A stretch of 38,881 nt of DNA from an uncultured Candidatus Altimarinota bacterium (GTDB lineage Bacteria > Patescibacteriota > Gracilibacteria > BD1-5 > UBA2023): positions 1 through 38,881 of the forward strand of contig CALHQS010000027.1 in NCBI GenBank assembly GCA_938036655.1, read 5' to 3'. Both the position numbers and the translations under genes were made by a program. Every line of letters starts with the position of its first letter. Within the stretch, counting starts at the first letter, position 1. Below, in pieces: positions 35,932 through 38,881 of this stretch. The notes beneath the pieces were generated by a model. It made no database searches. It saw nothing but the letters and a program-made list of their open reading frames with translations, and was not told the DNA's origin.

Positions 35932-36907
35932 AGTGCCAATCAACAGAAATATATCGACTTTTTACAATGGTTGCGGACAATTTTTCCAAAACATCAGAAA
36001 CATTGCGCCCCTTGAGAATGATTTTTTGCATCCATTCGCCGTGAGACTTTTCCCAAATATCGCGGTCAAATGCAAAAAAAGTTTCCGACAAATCAGCTGA
36101 CTGAATGCGTTCCACAAGGCCGGAAATCATATTTTGAACCATTTCTTTTTTGGTGTGATGCACACGAATCGTCACAAAATCCACATATGGCGGATATGAA
36201 AAATTTTTCCGTTCCGTTTTGAGAATTTCCAAAAAATTACGAAAATTTTCAAAAACAATAGCTTGCAAAATACGGTTTTCTGGAGAAAAAGTCTGAATAT
36301 AAAGCGGAATCTGTTGTTTCTTGATATACGCAATCTGTGCGTACAATTCCTCTTCCATATCATACGCTGGAATCGAAGAATTGAGTTCAAAAAGCGCAAA
36401 AATCACCGCACCAATGCGGTCGTCTACAATCAATGAGCCAAGGTTGGTAGATAAAATCACATCAGATTTTTCGAGAATATTCGGAATTTCGGAATTTTTT
36501 TTGATATGATCAGAGCTAATAATTCCGACTGAAATGTTAATTTTTTTTTCCAAAATATGAGTCACTTGTTCGATTCCAACACCAACAGTTGAAAAATGCG
36601 CGCCGTGACAATTCGGGCATTCAAGCGAAATTTCATCAACCATACTGCACTGATGACAAATAAGGCGTTTTCGTGGAAAAGTGTGATATGAAAAAGCAAT
36701 ATCGCAATTTGGGCATTTTTCAAAAAAACCACAATCCTGACAAATCCACGCGCTTGCTGAGCCGCGGCGATTATAAAAAATCAGTGTTTTTTTGGAATTA
36801 TTATAATTATTTTGAATAATTTCGCACATTTTTGGTGTGACGCAACCAGCTTCTATCGGAACATTTCCTAGCGGAATAATCTCAATAAATGCGTTATTTG
36901 AGCTCAT
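35930..36907 (-). CDS. priA: truncated PriA (primosomal protein N') lacking the helicase motor lobe 1
   Basis: The 325-residue product corresponds to the C-terminal half of PriA, the replication-restart helicase. It starts at the linker before lobe 2 and has FYNRRGSASAWICQDCG. All eight zinc cysteines of the cysteine-rich region are kept (56, 59, 65, 68, 84, 87, 97, 100), as are VGIEQVTHILEK and the C-terminal part (QTFSPENRILQA, LKTERKNFSYPPYVDF). The 3' primer-binding and Walker A lobe are absent. Motifs V/VI are eroded: AQIAYIKKQ stands where QVAGRAGR belongs. An in-frame TAA five codons upstream of the ATG excludes a longer form. It overlaps nrdR by 14 nt. Confidence 0.88.
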   Translation of the reverse strand: MSSNNAFIEIIPLGNVPIEAGCVTPKMCEIIQNNYNNSKKTLIFYNRRGSASAWICQDCGFFEKCPNCDIAFSYHTFPRKRLICHQCSMVDEISLECPNCHGAHFSTVGVGIEQVTHILEKKINISVGIISSDHIKKNSEIPNILEKSDVILSTNLGSLIVDDRIGAVIFALFELNSSIPAYDMEEELYAQIAYIKKQQIPLYIQTFSPENRILQAIVFENFRNFLEILKTERKNFSYPPYVDFVTIRVHHTKKEMVQNMISGLVERIQSADLSETFFAFDRDIWEKSHGEWMQKIILKGRNVSDVLEKLSATIVKSRYISVDWH

Positions 36908-37340
36908 CTTGCAAGAATTTTATAAATCCTTCTACATCATCGTGATTGTGATAAATTGAAGCATATCGCAAAAACGCCACCTCATCAAAATCTCGAAGTT
37001 TTCGCAAAATATCACGCCCAATTCGCTTGGAAGTAATTCCTTGCTTGTTTTGTGCCCATTCATTTTCGAGCGCATTGATAGCGTCCTCGAGTTTTTCTGG
37101 ATCAAATTCTCGCTTCGTGAGAGCTTTTCGCATCGAATTCATCACCTTCGTTCGATTATATGGCTCCATTTCCCCGGACGCTTTTGTAACCATAAACGAA
37201 ACAAATTCTAGGCGTTCAAAAGTTGTAAAGCGCGCACCGCATTTTTCACATTCTCGACGACGACGAATCGCCTTCCCGTCCTCTGTCGTGCGCGAATCAA
37301 TCACGCGCGTATCGAGATTTCGGCATTTTGGACATTTCAT
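36894..37340 (-). CDS. nrdR: transcriptional repressor NrdR
   Basis: NrdR represses ribonucleotide reductase genes by sensing ATP/dATP. The 148-residue protein has the zinc ribbon C3-x2-C6 ... C31-x2-C34 (MKCPKC, RRRRECEKCGARFTTFE) and an ATP-cone (VTKASGEMEPYNRTKVMNSMRKAL ... FLRYASIYHNHDDVEGF). Full length and well conserved. It overlaps the priA-like gene by 14 nt, so the two are co-translated. No NrdR box or nrd gene is visible in the window. Confidence 0.96.
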   Translation of the reverse strand: MKCPKCRNLDTRVIDSRTTEDGKAIRRRRECEKCGARFTTFERLEFVSFMVTKASGEMEPYNRTKVMNSMRKALTKREFDPEKLEDAINALENEWAQNKQGITSKRIGRDILRKLRDFDEVAFLRYASIYHNHDDVEGFIKFLQDELK

Positions 37341-37358
37341 ACAATTAAATTATTTAAT

Positions 37359-37387
37359 ATGATAATAATGATGAGAATTATTCGCAA
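37359..37387 (-). promoter_or_regulatory. possible promoter of nrdR-priA
   Basis: On the minus strand TTGCGA (plus 37382-37387), 17 bases, TATCAT (plus 37359-37364), about 18 nt before the nrdR ATG. Confidence 0.4.
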
Positions 37388-37437
37388 AAAATTCTCTATC
37401 ACCTATAAAATACACAAAATTTGCAGGAAGTAAATAG

Positions 37438-38589
37438 CTACCACGCATTTTTGGCCGAAAATAAGATTAATGGAGAGTAGCGAAGAACCAACATCTGAGG
37501 GTCAAACATTCCATGGATAATCATAATTCCTAGGCAAGCCAGTATGATATCTTTTTGAATGGATATGAAATATTTCATAACTTTAGTAAGAGCAAACAAC
37601 ATGAAGGCACTGACAATCAAGCCATCAATAACCAATAATTGAACAAAAGAGCTATCAATATAATTGTAATTACTAGTGAAATTTCCAAACATATCAAGAG
37701 TTGTAAAGGAAATTGGTTGCCCTAACCAAGATACACCAAAATTTTGAAAACCATTGACACTGAGACGCAAGCGATTATGCGTAAATTGATCGACTAAGTG
37801 AAATAAATTGCCAGATGAATAAAAACAAAAATACAAGATAACCGCTAAAGCTACAATAAAACCGTACTGCGCAAGTGCCTTTGACCAGAAATATCCCACG
37901 ATAAACTCTTTTTTAAAGATTTTAATACTCAACAAAGCATAGGTTAGTATCAAAATACTTAAGTAAAATGGACTAGATGTAGAAGTTTGTTGGTACATAT
38001 AAATTGTAGCCAAGAGTAAGGCCAACAATTCAAGGTAAGAAATCCTTTTACCACGAAACATCAGATAAGTACACAAGGCAAAGAACAGTCTCTGTGACGC
38101 AAATGATACATAGTTAAATCCTAGACTAAAACGGTAGCCTCCATCTGCATTCATAAACATATTGGCAATCATACCTTTTTGACTGGCATAAATTGTCAAA
38201 CAAAGTACCAGGAATGTCGCTACAGAAAAAGTTCCTAATAATTTCCTAAAATCAATATCTCTAGCAGAAAAAACAAGAAGCAACACATTTATATCTAACA
38301 ATCCATCGCGATTTTTTGCAACTATAAACATTGCAATAAAAAATGCCGTTACTATTAATAATTGTTGCCAATGAAATCTAAAGTAATATAGCGTTTTCGG
38401 AAAGTTCATCAACTCCTTTATCAACAGCATAATAATTGTAAAGTAAAGGAGTAAACGATAAAGCGATAGAAAACCATCTAATCGAACAAAATAAGTGGTT
38501 GTGACTAACGAAGCGACAACAACCCATATAAACAAGGTAAATAAATAAATTTTTTCTGAGATAAAACGATTGTTCATCACAACAGTCAT
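37438..38589 (-). CDS. Wzy-type polysaccharide polymerase (streptococcal-like)
   Basis: The 383-residue protein is very hydrophobic, with about ten membrane helices and a large extracytoplasmic loop (LVDQFTHNRLRLSVNGFQNFG...SNYNYIDSSFVQLLV) near the C-terminus. This layout is that of O-antigen/capsule polymerases, and the wording of the sequence resembles capsule polymerases of Streptococcus. The ATG is preceded by GAAAGG at 5 nt, a Shine-Dalgarno site that the rest of the window does not use. Codons such as ATA, TAC and AAC are commoner than in the neighbours, and the A/T-run texture disappears. The stop is TAG. Probably foreign DNA or a chimeric join. Confidence 0.75.
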   Translation of the reverse strand: MTVVMNNRFISEKIYLFTLFIWVVVASLVTTTYFVRLDGFLSLYRLLLYFTIIMLLIKELMNFPKTLYYFRFHWQQLLIVTAFFIAMFIVAKNRDGLLDINVLLLVFSARDIDFRKLLGTFSVATFLVLCLTIYASQKGMIANMFMNADGGYRFSLGFNYVSFASQRLFFALCTYLMFRGKRISYLELLALLLATIYMYQQTSTSSPFYLSILILTYALLSIKIFKKEFIVGYFWSKALAQYGFIVALAVILYFCFYSSGNLFHLVDQFTHNRLRLSVNGFQNFGVSWLGQPISFTTLDMFGNFTSNYNYIDSSFVQLLVIDGLIVSAFMLFALTKVMKYFISIQKDIILACLGIMIIHGMFDPQMLVLRYSPLILFSAKNAW

Positions 38590-38667
38590 CCAAACCTTTC
38601 AATCATGATCATATAGTCTTATTACTGATATCTATAAAAACCTTTCACAACTAAATAGCGAATTCCC

Positions 38668-38881
38668 CTATTTTATCAAGGTTTGCAGTTTTTTTAAAAA
38701 AATTACTGTCCGATACATTCTGAAATGTAGTAACCGTCTAACTAGAGGGTGAAGCGGAGAAGTAGTTTTTTTTAGCAAGACAATCATCTCTTGATTTCTG
38801 CACAACATCTCAACACAGTGTCGTTTTTTAGAAAGAGACATCTTTTGCTTTGATATGTTCTGAATATTACTCATCAGGATG
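38668..38881 (-). CDS. C-terminal part of an unidentified gene, cut by the window edge
   Basis: The frame is open from the window edge to TAG at 38668 (about 71 codons). It is basic, with RHCVEMLCRNQEMIVLLKK and HPLVRRLLHFRMYRTVIFLKK near the end. An ATG at 38874 has no Shine-Dalgarno before it, so this is more likely the tail of a longer protein, perhaps a glycosyltransferase given the polymerase 79 nt downstream. It shares the foreign base texture of that gene. Confidence 0.45.
   Translation of the reverse strand, partial: ILMSNIQNISKQKMSLSKKRHCVEMLCRNQEMIVLLKKTTSPLHPLVRRLLHFRMYRTVIFLKKLQTLIK

Overview
The window is AT-rich bacterial DNA in which UGA is read as glycine (translation table 25). 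Many housekeeping genes (acetyl-CoA synthetase, glutamate racemase, MurG, DprA, CysS, UMP kinase, DnaJ and others) stay intact only if in-frame TGA is translated. The TGA codons fall where the families have invariant glycines, for example KPKG and VVFGGFSAE in Acs, GEALxGEQGYG in PyrH, GSQGA in MurG and PEGW in the tail-collar domain. Real genes end in TAA or TAG. This code is known from Candidatus Absconditabacteria (SR1) and Gracilibacteria (BD1-5/GN02). The window alone does not separate the two.

Layout. 1-4433 (+): an alkyltransferase-like protein, a broken VanZ-RDD membrane protein, a UGA-dense acetyl-CoA synthetase overlapping murI, and a DUF4298 protein. 4454-9970: small membrane and nucleoid proteins, a Thr/Glu/Pro-rich protein, a lipoprotein glutaminyl cyclase, cyclophilin, a HerA-like ATPase (DUF853) and MTA/SAH nucleosidase. 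9993-17104 (-): a tight six-gene operon argS - SLH/PKD/TSP3 surface protein - DUF58-like - dprA - NUDIX - murG. 17248-19534 (-): cysS and yaaA. 19734-22027: a membrane-anchored hypothetical, the tmRNA gene, a frameshifted pirin and tRNA-Gln. 22221-30377 (+): three large exported proteins (SLH-like, GW-motif, phage-tail-collar type) flanking a tail-anchored helix-turn-helix protein and pyrH. 30464-37340: a DsbA-like oxidoreductase, tsaD, dnaJ behind a CIRCE-like operator, two small unknowns, an MFS transporter, a motor-less PriA remnant and nrdR.

From about 37390 the character changes. 37438-38881 carries a polytopic polysaccharide polymerase with a Shine-Dalgarno site and Firmicutes-like codon use, resembling streptococcal capsule loci, plus the end of a further gene. 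This is either an assembly chimera or a recent acquisition.

Shared expression signals. Recognisable promoters, several of the form TTGCTT-N16-TATAAT, sit only about 13-25 nt upstream of start codons, with no Shine-Dalgarno sequence. Convergent gene pairs share short bidirectional terminators. Several frameshifts lie at homopolymers and may be sequencing errors. The gene set (amino-acid activation, peptidoglycan precursor synthesis, DNA uptake through DprA, many exported surface proteins) fits a reduced, host-associated epibiont with an elaborate cell surface.
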